The notes beneath the pieces are model-generated. The model was not told where the DNA came from. It made no database searches and worked only from the letters and a program-made list of their open reading frames with translations. 64,000 bases of DNA, from positions 438,114 to 502,113 of the forward strand of contig CAVRGS010000011.1 in assembly GCA_963720765.1 (NCBI GenBank), in the 5' to 3' direction. Positions 35,445 to 49,116 of this stretch are shown here, in pieces. The stretch comes from DASUAS01 sp963720765 (lineage in GTDB: Bacteria > Actinomycetota > Acidimicrobiia > IMCC26256 > DASPTH01). Both the position numbers and the translations under genes were made by a program. Within the stretch, counting starts at the first letter, position 1; the number at the start of each line of letters is the position of its first letter.

Positions 35445-36455
35445 GTGAGTGCTGCTCTGGTCGTCGCCGTCGGGATGGCGCTGGCCTTCGCGTTCACCAA
35501 CGGGATCCACGATGCGGCCAACACGATCGCGACGCTCGTGGCGACCCGCGCCGCCCGCCCCGGCCCCGCGGTGGTGCTCGCCGCCCTGGGCAATGTGATC
35601 GGGCCGCTCGTCCTCGGCGCGGCCGTGGCCGACACCATCGCCGGGATCGTCACCGTCCCCGCCGACGAGATGGTGTTCGTGTTGGGCGCGGCCCTGACCG
35701 GTGCGGTGGCGTGGAACGGGATCACGTGGTGGCGGGCCCTGCCGTCCAGCTCCGGTCACGCGTTGTTGGGTGGGCTGGTCGGCGCCGCGCTCGCCGAAGG
35801 TGGCAGCAGCGCCGTGAACTGGGGCGGGTTCGACGGCATCACGCCGGTCGGCGTCCTCGGCGTGATGACGGTGATGGCGCTCGCGCCGGTCGCGGGTCTG
35901 CTGGCGGGCCTCGCCGCGAACCGGTGGGCCCGGCGCGTCGCGCGCCGCGCCACGACCCGCGTCAGGGGTCCGGTGCGCGTCGGGCAGTGGGCCATGTCGG
36001 GCGGCCTGGCACTGTCCCATGGTGCGAACGACGCACAGAAGTCGATCGGGATCGTGGCCGCGCTGCTCGTGGCCGGCGGCGTGACCTCGCACCTCGCGGC
36101 GCCGGTCTGGGCCGAGCTGGCGTGCGGTGTCGCACTCACCGCGGGCACCACGCTCGGCGGCTGGCCGATCGTGCGGACGATCGGCCGACGCATCACGCGC
36201 CTGCGGCCACTCGACGCGCTGTCGAGCCAGACCGGTTCCACCGCGGTGCTCCTGGGTGCATCGGTCATCGGCGCGCCGGTGAGCACCACGCAGGTGGTCG
36301 CATCGTCCGTGGTCGGCGTCGCGGGCGGGCGGCGACGCTGGCGTCACGTGCACTGGCCGCTGGTCCGGGCGATGGCGCTCGCGTGGCTGGTGACCGTCCC
36401 TGCCTCGGCGGCGCTCGCCGTCGTGGCCCTGCTCCCCTGGAGGTGGCTCTCGTGA
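35445..36455 (+). CDS. PiT-family inorganic phosphate transporter
   Basis: Low-affinity phosphate/cation symporter. The GTG at 35445 gives SAALVVAVGMALAFAFTNGI. The two repeated PiT signatures are FTNGIHDAANTIATLVATRA and LALSHGANDAQKSIGIVAAL (GxNDxxxx type). About ten hydrophobic segments are seen and the final segment is LAVVALLPWRWLS. The 336 residues match bacterial PiT. Its stop overlaps the start of the DUF47 gene by 4 bases (GTGA). That pairing is common for Pit and its PhoU-like accessory protein. Confidence 0.94.
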   Translation: MSAALVVAVGMALAFAFTNGIHDAANTIATLVATRAARPGPAVVLAALGNVIGPLVLGAAVADTIAGIVTVPADEMVFVLGAALTGAVAWNGITWWRALPSSSGHALLGGLVGAALAEGGSSAVNWGGFDGITPVGVLGVMTVMALAPVAGLLAGLAANRWARRVARRATTRVRGPVRVGQWAMSGGLALSHGANDAQKSIGIVAALLVAGGVTSHLAAPVWAELACGVALTAGTTLGGWPIVRTIGRRITRLRPLDALSSQTGSTAVLLGASVIGAPVSTTQVVASSVVGVAGGRRRWRHVHWPLVRAMALAWLVTVPASAALAVVALLPWRWLS

Positions 36456-37060
36456 GCAAGCACTGGTTCCTGCCGAAGAACCCCGACCTCCTCGGCCTGC
36501 TCGCCGAGCAATCGGCGATCACGATGGAGGGGATGCACGCGCTGGTCGCGTGGGCCGCGGGTGCCGCCGGTGCGGGTGACGAGCTGCGCACCTGCGAGCA
36601 CCGCGCCGATGACAAGAAGCGTCAGCTCTGGCGTGAGCTGCGAGATGCGTTCTCGCCCCCGATCGACGCGGAGGACCTCTACTCGCTCTCCTCCGATCTC
36701 GACGAAGTCCTCAACGCCTCCAAGAACCTCGTCCGCGAGTTCGAAGTGATGGAGCTCGAGCCCGACCCGGCGACGCAGGAGATGACGGTGCTCCTCGCCG
36801 AGGCCACGCAGCACCTGGCCGACGCGTTCGCACGTCTGGGAACGCAGGACGGCGACGCCACCGAGTGCGCCGATGCGGCAGTCAAGGGCGCGCGCCGCGT
36901 CGAACACGTCTACCGGGCTGCGATGTCGACGCTGCTCGAGATCGACGATCTCCGTGAGGTCATGGGTCGGCGCGAGGTCTACCGCCGACTCGCCCGCATC
37001 GGCGACCACATCCATGCCGCGGCCGACCGGGTCTGGTACGCCGTGATGAAGGAGGGCTGA
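36452..37060 (+). CDS. DUF47/PhoU-like Pit accessory protein
   Basis: A 202-residue helical protein in the PhoU-like fold. It reads CEHRADDKKRQLWRELRDAF, then DAEDLYSLSSDLDEVLNASK (the family's ED-xxxLSxxLDEV motif) and VYRRLARIGDHIHAAADRVW. The acidic and His residues suit metal clusters, as in PhoU. It starts at a GTG at 36452 that overlaps the pit stop and is surely translated with it. A stem-loop follows at 37059. Confidence 0.9.
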   Translation: MSKHWFLPKNPDLLGLLAEQSAITMEGMHALVAWAAGAAGAGDELRTCEHRADDKKRQLWRELRDAFSPPIDAEDLYSLSSDLDEVLNASKNLVREFEVMELEPDPATQEMTVLLAEATQHLADAFARLGTQDGDATECADAAVKGARRVEHVYRAAMSTLLEIDDLREVMGRREVYRRLARIGDHIHAAADRVWYAVMKEG

Positions 37061-37078
37061 CTCCGGGGCACCGGAGTC
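37059..37078 (+). terminator. Hairpin at the end of the pit-DUF47 operon
   Basis: GACTCCGG, loop GGCA, CCGGAGTC: a perfect 8-bp stem beginning inside the stop codon of the DUF47 gene. A moderately T-rich stretch (CATCGTCTTCGCCGTCTTC) follows rather than a T run. It fits a GC-type terminator. Confidence 0.6.
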
Positions 37079-37231
37079 CGCATCGTCTTCGCCGTCTTCG
37101 TCGTGTTCGACGTTGCCTCCGGCCCGGAGCAGCGCACCGGCGTCCGGGGACGGTGCGTGTCTGGCGTGTCGACACCGCGCCGACCGCGCCGCGGCTTCCA
37201 CCAGCACGCACCAGAGTTCTTTGCTGTGTGG

Positions 37232-38242
37232 CTAGCGTGCACCGGCGCGGCCGGTCGCGACCGGGGTGCCGTGGTAGCAGCCGACGGTGTACGGGTACTC
37301 GAGCGTCGCGTCGTAGTGGTACATGTCGATCTGCTTGTCGTCCCAGGTGATCGAACTCGTGCGGCCGTGGCAGGCGTCGAGGTCGGCGTTCGTCGGCAGG
37401 TTCCCCTGAGCATCGCGTTCGACATAGATGCCGTAGCCGTCGAGCGCGTACCCGATGAGCGTCGATGATGACGCGGTCTGCCCGAGCAGGCAGGGCGAGA
37501 GGTCGTGGTAGTGGTAGATGCCCCTGCCTTGTGGGTGACCGCTGCAGTGGTCCTGGATCTCGTGTGCACCGGCATCACGGCCCGCGTCGTCGAGGGCGTC
37601 GAAGAGCATGACGCCGTTGGTCATCACCCCGATGGGTCCCAGGCCCAGGCACGACGGCGTCGCGGCGGCTGTAGGCGTCGCCGGGAGCGAGTACGAGAAG
37701 GACTGCGCGGTGATCTGGTTCGGGTTCCGGTCGTACTGGTAGGCAGGGTCGCTCGGCGCGATCGGGAACGTGCCGGTGACCGTGTCCCTCGGCAACGCGT
37801 TCGTAGCGACGGTCCTCGTGGATCCTCGTACCGAGAAGGAGATGCTCGCGGCCGGCCAGCGCACCGACCCTTCGACGGCAGGTTTCGTCGTGGCGTTCCA
37901 GGTCTTCGTGGTCTCGTCGATCCACTCGCCTGTGTGCGCGGCACCCCCGAAGCGGAAGTTCGTCGTGCACGAGTCCACGTCGCCGACGCCGGGATCCGCC
38001 GACACCTTTCCGTCACCCAACGGGATCGCCGTCGGCGACACCGCCGGACCCTTCCACGCCTGCTCGCCACCCGACCTCGGGGCGCTCGTTGCGGCCGATG
38101 ACGACGTCGACCGATCCCGGCTCGAGCCTCCGTCACCGCCACACGACGCCACCAACGCCGCGACCAGGAGCGCCAACGCCGCGGTCCGCAGCGACGCGAC
38201 CCGCCCACGCACACGCACACGCACACGCACGATGGAACTCAC
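37232..38242 (-). CDS. YHYH-domain lipoprotein
   Basis: A 336-residue secreted protein. A Sec signal peptide (ALALLVAALVASC) ends in a lipobox with Cys34, followed by a Ser/Gly/Thr linker. The body contains IYHYHDLSPCLL, the YHYH motif, and IGYALDGYGIYVERDAQG, GVMTNGVMLFDALDD and SITWDDKQIDMYHYD. This family of secreted domains is often found in marine or soil bacteria with unknown role. The N-terminal VRVRVRVR is coded by a simple repeat (38207-38230). Convergent with the pit operon. Confidence 0.85.
   Translation of the reverse strand: MSSIVRVRVRVRGRVASLRTAALALLVAALVASCGGDGGSSRDRSTSSSAATSAPRSGGEQAWKGPAVSPTAIPLGDGKVSADPGVGDVDSCTTNFRFGGAAHTGEWIDETTKTWNATTKPAVEGSVRWPAASISFSVRGSTRTVATNALPRDTVTGTFPIAPSDPAYQYDRNPNQITAQSFSYSLPATPTAAATPSCLGLGPIGVMTNGVMLFDALDDAGRDAGAHEIQDHCSGHPQGRGIYHYHDLSPCLLGQTASSSTLIGYALDGYGIYVERDAQGNLPTNADLDACHGRTSSITWDDKQIDMYHYDATLEYPYTVGCYHGTPVATGRAGAR
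38207..38230. repeat. Four tandem ACGCAC hexamers inside the YHYH start
   Basis: ACGCAC is repeated four times without change. On the minus strand it reads GTGCGT and codes Val-Arg four times just after the start codon. The repeats lie within 36 bases of the GTG start. A change in hexamer number would keep the frame. Confidence 0.9.
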
Positions 38243-38450
38243 CGGCTCGTCCTACCACGCGAGGAGCCGTGACGACTTCCTCCCGGCCACCGCCCCTCCC
38301 GGCCACCGCCGCCGCGACACCAGCAGTCTCGACGTCATCTCCTCGGCTCGGTGTCAGCACCTGCGGCGGCCAACACCGCCCACTGCCCGCGTCGATCCGG
38401 TCCGTCCGGCCGACGTGCTCCTCGGGCACGGTCGGCGACAGGGAGTCGGG

Positions 38451-38618
38451 GTGGCGGACTTGCCGTCGGGCGCGGTCACGTTCTCGTTCACCGATCTCGA
38501 GGGCTCAACCCGTCTGTGGCAGGAGCATCCCGAGGCGAGGCCGTCGGCGTTGGCCGGTCACGACTGCGGAACGGCGGCGGGAACGCCGTCCGGCGCGACG
38601 TCGACGAAGCCATCGTGA
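38451..38618 (+). pseudogene. 5' remnant of a class III adenylate/guanylate cyclase gene
   Basis: From a GTG at 38451 the frame reads VADLPSGAVTFSFTDLEGST and RLWQEHPEA, followed by LAGHD. This is the characteristic start of class III nucleotide cyclase domains (LPTGTVTFLFTDIEGSTRLW). The metal-binding Asp of FTD is kept. After about 45 residues the homology ends, with no catalytic core, and the frame stops at 38618. The 5' flank from 38243 to 38450 holds nothing recognisable. It is most likely a deletion remnant. Confidence 0.7.
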
Positions 38619-38657
38619 GGAGCACGGCTGCTGAAGCCTGTCGCGCACGACGGCACG

Positions 38658-39149
38658 TCACCCAGGCCCGCAGACTCCCCAGAGACCGACTCCGCGGGCG
38701 CGGGCGTTGAGCTCGTCGTCGAGCATGTCGCGCGCGTGCGCGTGGTTCGGTTCGATGACGAGCAGGCGCGCGTAGCCCTGCTGCAACAGCTCGCGCTCGA
38801 AGTTGCGTCCGTCGAGGTACACGTACGCGAGCCGTCGGCCGTAGATGTCGTGGCGTTCGACGTCGTCCTCCAAGCGCACCACCTGTCCGAACAGGCGCTT
38901 CGTCGTGTACGCCGACGCCTCCGGCCCGTAGCACTGCACCGGCTTGGTGGGATGGTGCGTCTCCGGCGTGTCGACGCCCAGGAGCCGGATGGTCTCGTCG
39001 ACGCCGCCGGCGCGACGCACGACGATGGTGTCGCCGTCGAACACCTGCACGACGCGGTACGGCGTGTCAACCGCGCGCCGCTGGTCGCCGAACCACCACC
39101 CCGCGACGGACGCCACCACCGCGACCAGGATCCACACGCTCGTCCGCAC
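38658..39149 (-). CDS. Thermonuclease (SNase)-family protein, membrane anchored or secreted
   Basis: A 163-residue protein. The first 20 residues are a hydrophobic anchor or signal (SVWILVAVVASVAGWWF). The SNase fold follows: VVQVFDGDTIVV (calcium-binding DGDT), TIRLLGVDTPETHHP (catalytic Arg) and DIYGRRLAYVYLDGRNFERE (second catalytic Arg, YGR). It ends GLWGVCGPG. The active-site set of Staphylococcus nuclease appears complete. It is extracytoplasmic by the N-terminus. The next gene on this strand begins 30 bases upstream. Confidence 0.9.
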   Translation of the reverse strand: MRTSVWILVAVVASVAGWWFGDQRRAVDTPYRVVQVFDGDTIVVRRAGGVDETIRLLGVDTPETHHPTKPVQCYGPEASAYTTKRLFGQVVRLEDDVERHDIYGRRLAYVYLDGRNFERELLQQGYARLLVIEPNHAHARDMLDDELNARARGVGLWGVCGPG

Positions 39150-39179
39150 ACGTCATCAGACGACGGAACGCCGAGTCGG

Positions 39180-39845
39180 TCACGCAGGCGGGACCGTGGT
39201 GGTGGTCGCGGGATCAGGTTGCGCCAGGCACTCGTCGGGCACGGTGACCTTCCCGGGACGACGCCGCCATGTGTCCATGACCATCCACGCGTCGAGATCC
39301 TCGGCGTCGAGGTGGTGGAGCCCGAAGTGGAGCACCTGCCAGAACGTCTTCGAGTCCTTCCGGTCGACGGAGAAGTCGCCCGACATCAGCGGGATCCGCA
39401 CCTCCACGCCGCCGCCGAGTGGCGGGACCGCCTCGGGCGCCGGAACGTGGACGAGCGCGGCGCGGAGGTGGTTCACCGGGCGACGCTCGGGCTGCAGCAG
39501 GATCTCGGGCCCGACGTAGCTGGCTCCGGTCAGGCCGTGGTTGAACTCGGCGAGGGTGTACGGGCCGACACGAGAGCAGGGTCGCCGTTCGCTGCCGGGC
39601 CACGGGTACGTGAGCGTGCACAGCACGCCGTCGCTGATGATGTTGGTGAACCAGATCGGGTCGTCGCGACCGCCCGCGACCATCTGCGTGTTGCCATGCT
39701 TCGCATCCCACCTGAACGGCACCTCGACGTCGAGTCCCTTGACGACGTACGTGCCCGTCCCGTGGAAGTTGCGGGGAAGCTGCGGAGGGCCTCGTTTCGG
39801 CCGCGCCTTCTTCGGCGAACCCCACGCGTCGAGCTGGTGATCACC
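39180..39845 (-). CDS. Hypothetical protein, start uncertain
   Basis: A protein-like frame on the minus strand. It contains TGTYVVKGLDVEVPFRWDAK, PIWFTNIISDGVLCTLTYPW and GGVEVRIPLMSGDFSVDRKD, and ends with the low-complexity TTTTVPPA. I do not recognise the family. The start must lie 3' of the divergent lemA-like start at 39882. No in-frame ATG or GTG fits well, so a frame change near the start is likely and 39845 is approximate. It lies directly upstream of the thermonuclease gene. Confidence 0.5.
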   Translation of the reverse strand, partial: GDHQLDAWGSPKKARPKRGPPQLPRNFHGTGTYVVKGLDVEVPFRWDAKHGNTQMVAGGRDDPIWFTNIISDGVLCTLTYPWPGSERRPCSRVGPYTLAEFNHGLTGASYVGPEILLQPERRPVNHLRAALVHVPAPEAVPPLGGGVEVRIPLMSGDFSVDRKDSKTFWQVLHFGLHHLDAEDLDAWMVMDTWRRRPGKVTVPDECLAQPDPATTTTVPPA

Positions 39846-39881
39846 GGGGCCGAAAGGGGGCGCCGGTAACGTGGCCGGGCC

Positions 39882-40436
39882 ATGTCGCGTCGCACCAAGT
39901 GGATCCTCCTCGCGCTGGTCGTCCTGCTCGTCGGAGGAGTGGTCGCACTGGTCGTGACCCAACAGCCGAAGCTCGACGACGCTCGCACCGAGGTCGACAC
40001 CGCGTGGAAGCCGCTCGTCGGCACCGACCAGCTCCCGCTCCGCTACCGGACCCTCACCGGCGCCCTCAGTGCGTTCGACGCCGCCGGCGGTGCCGATCGT
40101 GCGGTGTCGAAGGATCTGCACTCCGCACTCAAGGCATGGGACACCGCGCTGCAGGACGGCGGTGCCGGTACGCAGGCGGCCGCAGCCAACACGGTCGAGG
40201 CCCAGGGCAGGCGGCTCACCGCGAACGCGCTCGGCTCGCCGCGGCTGGCGGCCGATCAGGCGGTCACCGATTCGCTGGTGAAGTACGCGCAGACGAACCC
40301 CGACCCCGACCGGATCGCCGCGTACAACCGTGCCGTGCGCAAGTACGAGGACGTGCGGACGGGCGCCCTGGCCCAGCCGGTGGCTCGCGTCCTCGGCTTC
40401 GACGCCCGCCCTGTCTTCGCGCTCAGCAACACCTGA
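39882..40436 (+). CDS. LemA-like membrane protein
   Basis: A 184-residue protein with one N-terminal membrane segment (WILLALVVLLVGGVVALVV), a helical body and a C-terminus reading IAAYNRAVRKYEDVRTGALA and RVLGFDARPVFALSNT. This resembles the LemA end (YNxxVxxYNxxxxxFPxxxxAxxxGFxxxPxF). The usual rrRxDLipnLv motif is absent, so it is a divergent member at best. It is head to head with the hypothetical gene at 39845. Confidence 0.65.
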   Translation: MSRRTKWILLALVVLLVGGVVALVVTQQPKLDDARTEVDTAWKPLVGTDQLPLRYRTLTGALSAFDAAGGADRAVSKDLHSALKAWDTALQDGGAGTQAAAANTVEAQGRRLTANALGSPRLAADQAVTDSLVKYAQTNPDPDRIAAYNRAVRKYEDVRTGALAQPVARVLGFDARPVFALSNT

Positions 40437-40450
40437 CCCCTGGAGGTTGA

Positions 40451-40489
40451 CCGGCCCCGGTGCGACGTCGTTGTCGCCCCGAGGGCCGG
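40451..40489. terminator. Hairpin between convergent lemA-like gene and gltD
   Basis: CCGGCCC at 40451-40457 pairs with GGGCCGG at 40483-40489, with GCGAC and GTCGC pairing inside around a GTCGTT loop. It stands 15 bases after the lemA-like stop and 29 bases before the gltD stop. It can end transcription from both sides. No T run. Confidence 0.5.
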
Positions 40490-40517
40490 ACAGGGTGGGC
40501 AGACCTGCTCTGACGCC

Positions 40518-41968
40518 CTAGAGCAGCTGCCGCGTGGTGGGCGCGATCGGCGCGGGGAGCAGGGTCTCCCCCATCAGCCAGGTGTCGACGCCGGCGGCCG
40601 CCGAACGCCCCTCGGCGATCGCCCACACGATGAGACTCTGACCCCGGCCCATGTCGCCGCACGCGAACACGCCGGGCTCGTTGGTCATGAAGTTCGGGTC
40701 GCGCACGACGTTGCCGCGCCCGTCGAGCTCCACGCCGAGCGAGTCGAGCAGGCCTTCCTGCTGCGGGCCGAGGAAGCCCATCGCGAGGAGCACGAGCTCG
40801 CAGGGCAGCTCGAAGTCGCTGCCTTCGATCTTCACGAACTTGCCGTCGACCATCTCGACCTCGTGGGCACGCAGGGCGCGCACGTTGCCGTCGTCGTCAC
40901 CGAGGAAGCACTCGGTGTTGACGCTGTAGACGCGCTCACCGCCCTCCTCGTGCGCCGACGACACGCGGAACACGTTCGACCACGTCGGCCACGGGTTGGT
41001 GGGCGCACGGGAGTCGGGCGGGCGGGGCAGGATCTCGAACTGGTGGATCGACACCGCGCCCTGCCGGTGCGACGTGCCCAGGCAGTCGGCGCCGGTGTCG
41101 CCCCCGCCGATGATGACCACGTGCTTGCCCTCGGCGGTGAGGGGCGGCTCGTCGAGGTCACCGAGCTGCACCCGGTTCCCCCACGGCAGGAACTCCATGG
41201 CCTGGTGGATGCCACCGAGCTCACGACCGGGGATGGGCAGGTCGCGCCACGCGGTCGCGCCACCGGCGAGCACGATGGCGTCGAACTGCTCACGGAGGTC
41301 TTCGACGCCCACGTCGACCCCCACGTCACGTTGACGCGGAACTCGGTGCCCTCGGCCTCCATCTGCGCGAGTCGACGGTCGAGGTGGCGCTTCTCCATCT
41401 TGAACTCGGGGATGCCGTAGCGCAGCAGACCGCCGATGCGGTCGGCGCGCTCGAACACCACCACCGAGTGACCGGCGCGTGTGAGCTGCTCCGCGGCCGC
41501 GAGGCCGGCGGGACCGGAGCCGACGACCGCGACCTTGCGCCCGGTGCGCACGGCGGGCACGACGGGTTCGATCCAGCCCTCGCTCCAGGCCCGCTCGACG
41601 ATCTCGACCTCGACCTGCTTGATGGTGACCGGGTCCTGGCTGATGCCGAGCACGCACGCGGCCTCGCACGGCGCCGGGCACAGCCGTCCGGTGAACTCGG
41701 GGAAGTTGTTGGTGGCGTGCAGCCGCTCGACGGCGTCGCGCCAGTGGTCGCGGTAGACGAGGTCGTTCCAGTCGGGGATGAGGTTGCCGAGCGGGCAGCC
41801 GTTGTTGCAGAACGGGATGCCGCAGTCCATGCAGCGCCCGGCCTGCAGCTTCAGCGTTGCCTCGGGGAACGGCTCGTAGACCTCACGCCAGTCGCGCAGA
41901 CGCACCGGCACCGGCCGGCGGGTGGGCGTCTCGCGACCCCACTTCAGGAAGCCCGTCACTTCACCCAT
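40518..41968 (-). CDS. gltD: Glutamate synthase small subunit GltD (one frameshift)
   Basis: GltD supplies electrons from NADPH via FAD to GltB for glutamate synthesis. The ATG at 41968 gives GEVTGFLKWGRE, the family start. Two cysteine clusters lie in CMDCGIPFCNNGCPLGNLIP and CPAPCEAACVLG. The FAD motif is VAVVGSGPAGLAAAEQL. A frame change near 41330 precedes IVLAGGATAWRDLPIPGREL, the NADPH motif VVIIGGGDTGADCLGTS and VFACGDMGRGQSLIVWAIAE. About 483 residues, the expected size. It follows gltB by 9 bases. Confidence 0.96.
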
Positions 41969-41977
41969 GCACGTGCC

Positions 41978-46598
<4,621 letters not shown>

Positions 46599-46710
46599 CT
46601 CACATCCACGCACGCGCGACGCCCTCGAGACTGCTCTGGAGATGCGACGCTCAGGAACGAACCGGTGGACGCAGAGGGACGACGTTGGCCCTTGCTGCGG
46701 AACGGAAAGA

Positions 46711-47958
46711 TTAGCCGGTCACCTGCAGCGTCAGCCACAACGAAAGGGTCGAGAGCACCAGGGCCAGCGGCGTCGCGAACACGGCGAACCGGAAGAACGC
46801 ACCCCGGCTCGGCTCCACTCCGGCGGCCCGCACCACCCGGCGCCACAGGAGGGTGGCGAGCGACCCCGTGTAGGTGAGGTTGGGCCCCACGTTGACCCCG
46901 AGGAGCATGGCCAGCAGCAGGGCGGTCGAACCCGTGGGCACCACCGAGGCCAGCACCAGGGTGGCGGGCACGTTGTTGACCAGGTTGGCGAGGACGGCGG
47001 CCAGCACCGCCATGCCCAGCAGGGCCACCAGACCGGCGCCGGTGGGGAGGACGTCGCGGGCGGCATCGCCGAGGCCGTGGTCGACGGCGGCCTGCACCAC
47101 CACGGCGAGCGCCACGACGAACAGCAGGAAGGTGGGGGCGGCGGCTCGGAGGAGGTTGTTCGCGGTGGCCCGCCGCCGGGCGAGGGTCACCCCGGCGACG
47201 ATCGCCACGCCGCCGAGCGCGATCCACGCGGGGACGACCCCGAGGGCCGAGCCCACGAAGAACGCGACCGTCAGGGCGACGATGGCGACGACGACGAACT
47301 TGGCGAAGCGGTCGAGGTGGATCGGCTCCGGGTCATCGGGCGTCGGCGTGAGGCGCCGCACCCGGCCGTCGCTCCGCAACGCCGTCCCGACGACGACGGA
47401 GGAAGCGACGAGGGTGGGCAGCGCCATGCGGAGCGCGAAGCCGCCGAAGCTGAGGCCGGTCGCCGAGAACACGAGGAGGTTGGTGAGGTTCGACACCGGG
47501 AGGAGGCTCGACGACGCGTTGGCCAGTTGCGTGGTGGCGAGCAACGGCGGATCGGCTCGGGTGTTGCGCTGTGCGACCAACATCACCACCACCGGTGTGA
47601 AGAGCACCGCGGTGGCGTCGAGGCTCATGAGCACGGTGACCAGCACCGCCACGCCCGAGACCGCGAGCACGAGTTGGCGCGACGTGTGGCCGCGCTCCCC
47701 CATCCACGCACCCGCAACACGGAAGAGGCCGGCGTCGCGCGCGATCTCCGCGAGCACGAACACCGCGGCGAGGAACGCGAGCGTGGGCGCGAGCCGGTCG
47801 AGGGTGTCGCCCACCTCGTCGAGGTCGACGAGTCCTGTGGTCACGACCAGGACTGCGCCGACGCCCGCAACGAGAGGATCGGGCACGCGGCCCCACGCAA
47901 CGAGCGCGAGGACGGCACCCAGCACGGAGAGACTCGCAGTCGTCCCCACTGCGGCCAC
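46711..47958 (-). CDS. SLC13/ArsB-type permease, probable anion transporter
   Basis: A 415-residue protein with about ten to eleven hydrophobic segments, intact from a GTG at 47958. Conserved parts are DEVGDTLDRLAPTLAFLAAV, LMSLDATAVLFTPVVVMLV and the two-fold related NNVPATLVLASVV and NASSSLLPVSNLTNLLVFSA. These are seen in ArsB, SLC13 and NhaD relatives (the N-x-x-A/P-x-x-L repeats). It has no ars genes nearby. The substrate, whether arsenite, citrate or sulfate, is unresolved. It is head to head with purK, 36 bases apart. Confidence 0.82.
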   Translation of the reverse strand: MAAVGTTASLSVLGAVLALVAWGRVPDPLVAGVGAVLVVTTGLVDLDEVGDTLDRLAPTLAFLAAVFVLAEIARDAGLFRVAGAWMGERGHTSRQLVLAVSGVAVLVTVLMSLDATAVLFTPVVVMLVAQRNTRADPPLLATTQLANASSSLLPVSNLTNLLVFSATGLSFGGFALRMALPTLVASSVVVGTALRSDGRVRRLTPTPDDPEPIHLDRFAKFVVVAIVALTVAFFVGSALGVVPAWIALGGVAIVAGVTLARRRATANNLLRAAAPTFLLFVVALAVVVQAAVDHGLGDAARDVLPTGAGLVALLGMAVLAAVLANLVNNVPATLVLASVVPTGSTALLLAMLLGVNVGPNLTYTGSLATLLWRRVVRAAGVEPSRGAFFRFAVFATPLALVLSTLSLWLTLQVTG

Positions 47959-47994
47959 CCGTACCCGAAGGGCAGGTGCGCTAGACAAGTTGCG

Positions 47995-49116
47995 ATGGGG
48001 AACGGGACCGGAGACGTGGTTGCGGTCCTGGGTGGTGGCCAGCTGGGACGCATGCTCGCGCTCGCCGGCATCCCTCTCGACGTGCGCTTCCGCTTCCTCG
48101 ACCCGGTCGACGGCGCGCCGGCCGCGGCGGTCGGCGATCTCGTGGTGGGTCCGCTGGGCGATGAGGCGGCGCTGATCGAAGTGGCCCGGGGTGCGACGGT
48201 CGTGACCTACGAGTGGGAAGGCGTCCCCGCTGACGCGGCGCGGTTCCTCGCCAGTGCAGTGCCGGTGCGTCCCGGGGCACGGTCGCTGGAGGTGGCGCAG
48301 GACCGACTGACCGAGAAGGAGACGTTCCGTCTCCTCGGCATCGGCACGCCGGCGTTCTGCATCGTCGACTCGCGCGCCGACCTGGACGCCGCGGTGGTGG
48401 AGGTCGGTGGTCTGCCCGCGGTGTTGAAGACCCGACGCGGTGGCTACGACGGCAAGGGGCAGGCGGTCCTGCGCGAGGCGGCCGATCTCGACGCCGCGTG
48501 GAACGAGCTCGGCGCGGGTGGGCCGCTGCTCCTGGAATCGCTGGTGCCGTTCCATCGGGAGCTGTCGGTGCTCGCGGTCCGCGGGCTCGACGGCGCGGTG
48601 GCGTGCTGGCCGCTGGTGGAGAACCAGCACGAGGGCGGGATCCTGCGCGTGAGCCGGGCGCCCGCGCTCGGCGTCGACGCCGCCCTGCAGACGCGCGGCG
48701 AGGCGTTGGCCGCACAACTGCTCGAGTACCTCGACCACGTGGGTGTGCTCGCGGTCGAGCTCTTCGACGTGGGGGGCGAGTTGCTCGCCAACGAGATCGC
48801 ACCGCGGGTGCACAACTCCGGCCACTGGACCATCGAGGGCGCGCTCACGAGCCAGTTCGAGAACCACGTTCGCGCGGTGCTCGGGTGGCCGCTCGGCTCC
48901 ACCGCGGCGCGTGGCCCGAGTGCCATGGTGAACTGCATCGGCGTGATGCCGTCACGCGACGCGGTGCTGACGATCCCCGGCGCCCACCTCCACGACTACG
49001 GCAAGTCGCCGCGCCCGGGCCGCAAGCTCGGCCACGTCACCGTGGTCGGCGACGACGACACGGAGTTGTCGACGCGCCTCGACGCCGTGCAGGCGATCGT
49101 CACGAACGACGGGTGA
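47995..49116 (+). CDS. purK: 5-(carboxyamino)imidazole ribonucleotide synthase PurK
   Basis: ATP-grasp enzyme of purine synthesis that makes N5-CAIR from AIR and bicarbonate. The ATG at 47995 gives MGNGTGDVVAVLGGGQLGRM, the family start. The ATP site has LPAVLKTRRGGYDGKGQAVL, then VPFHRELSVLAVRG and NEIAPRVHNSGHWTIEGALT, the PurK signature. YGKSPRPGRKLGHVTVVG is near the end. The 373 residues are normal and the frame is intact. No purE is nearby. Its last 17 bases overlap the convergent racemase gene. Confidence 0.96.
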   Translation: MGNGTGDVVAVLGGGQLGRMLALAGIPLDVRFRFLDPVDGAPAAAVGDLVVGPLGDEAALIEVARGATVVTYEWEGVPADAARFLASAVPVRPGARSLEVAQDRLTEKETFRLLGIGTPAFCIVDSRADLDAAVVEVGGLPAVLKTRRGGYDGKGQAVLREAADLDAAWNELGAGGPLLLESLVPFHRELSVLAVRGLDGAVACWPLVENQHEGGILRVSRAPALGVDAALQTRGEALAAQLLEYLDHVGVLAVELFDVGGELLANEIAPRVHNSGHWTIEGALTSQFENHVRAVLGWPLGSTAARGPSAMVNCIGVMPSRDAVLTIPGAHLHDYGKSPRPGRKLGHVTVVGDDDTELSTRLDAVQAIVTNDG

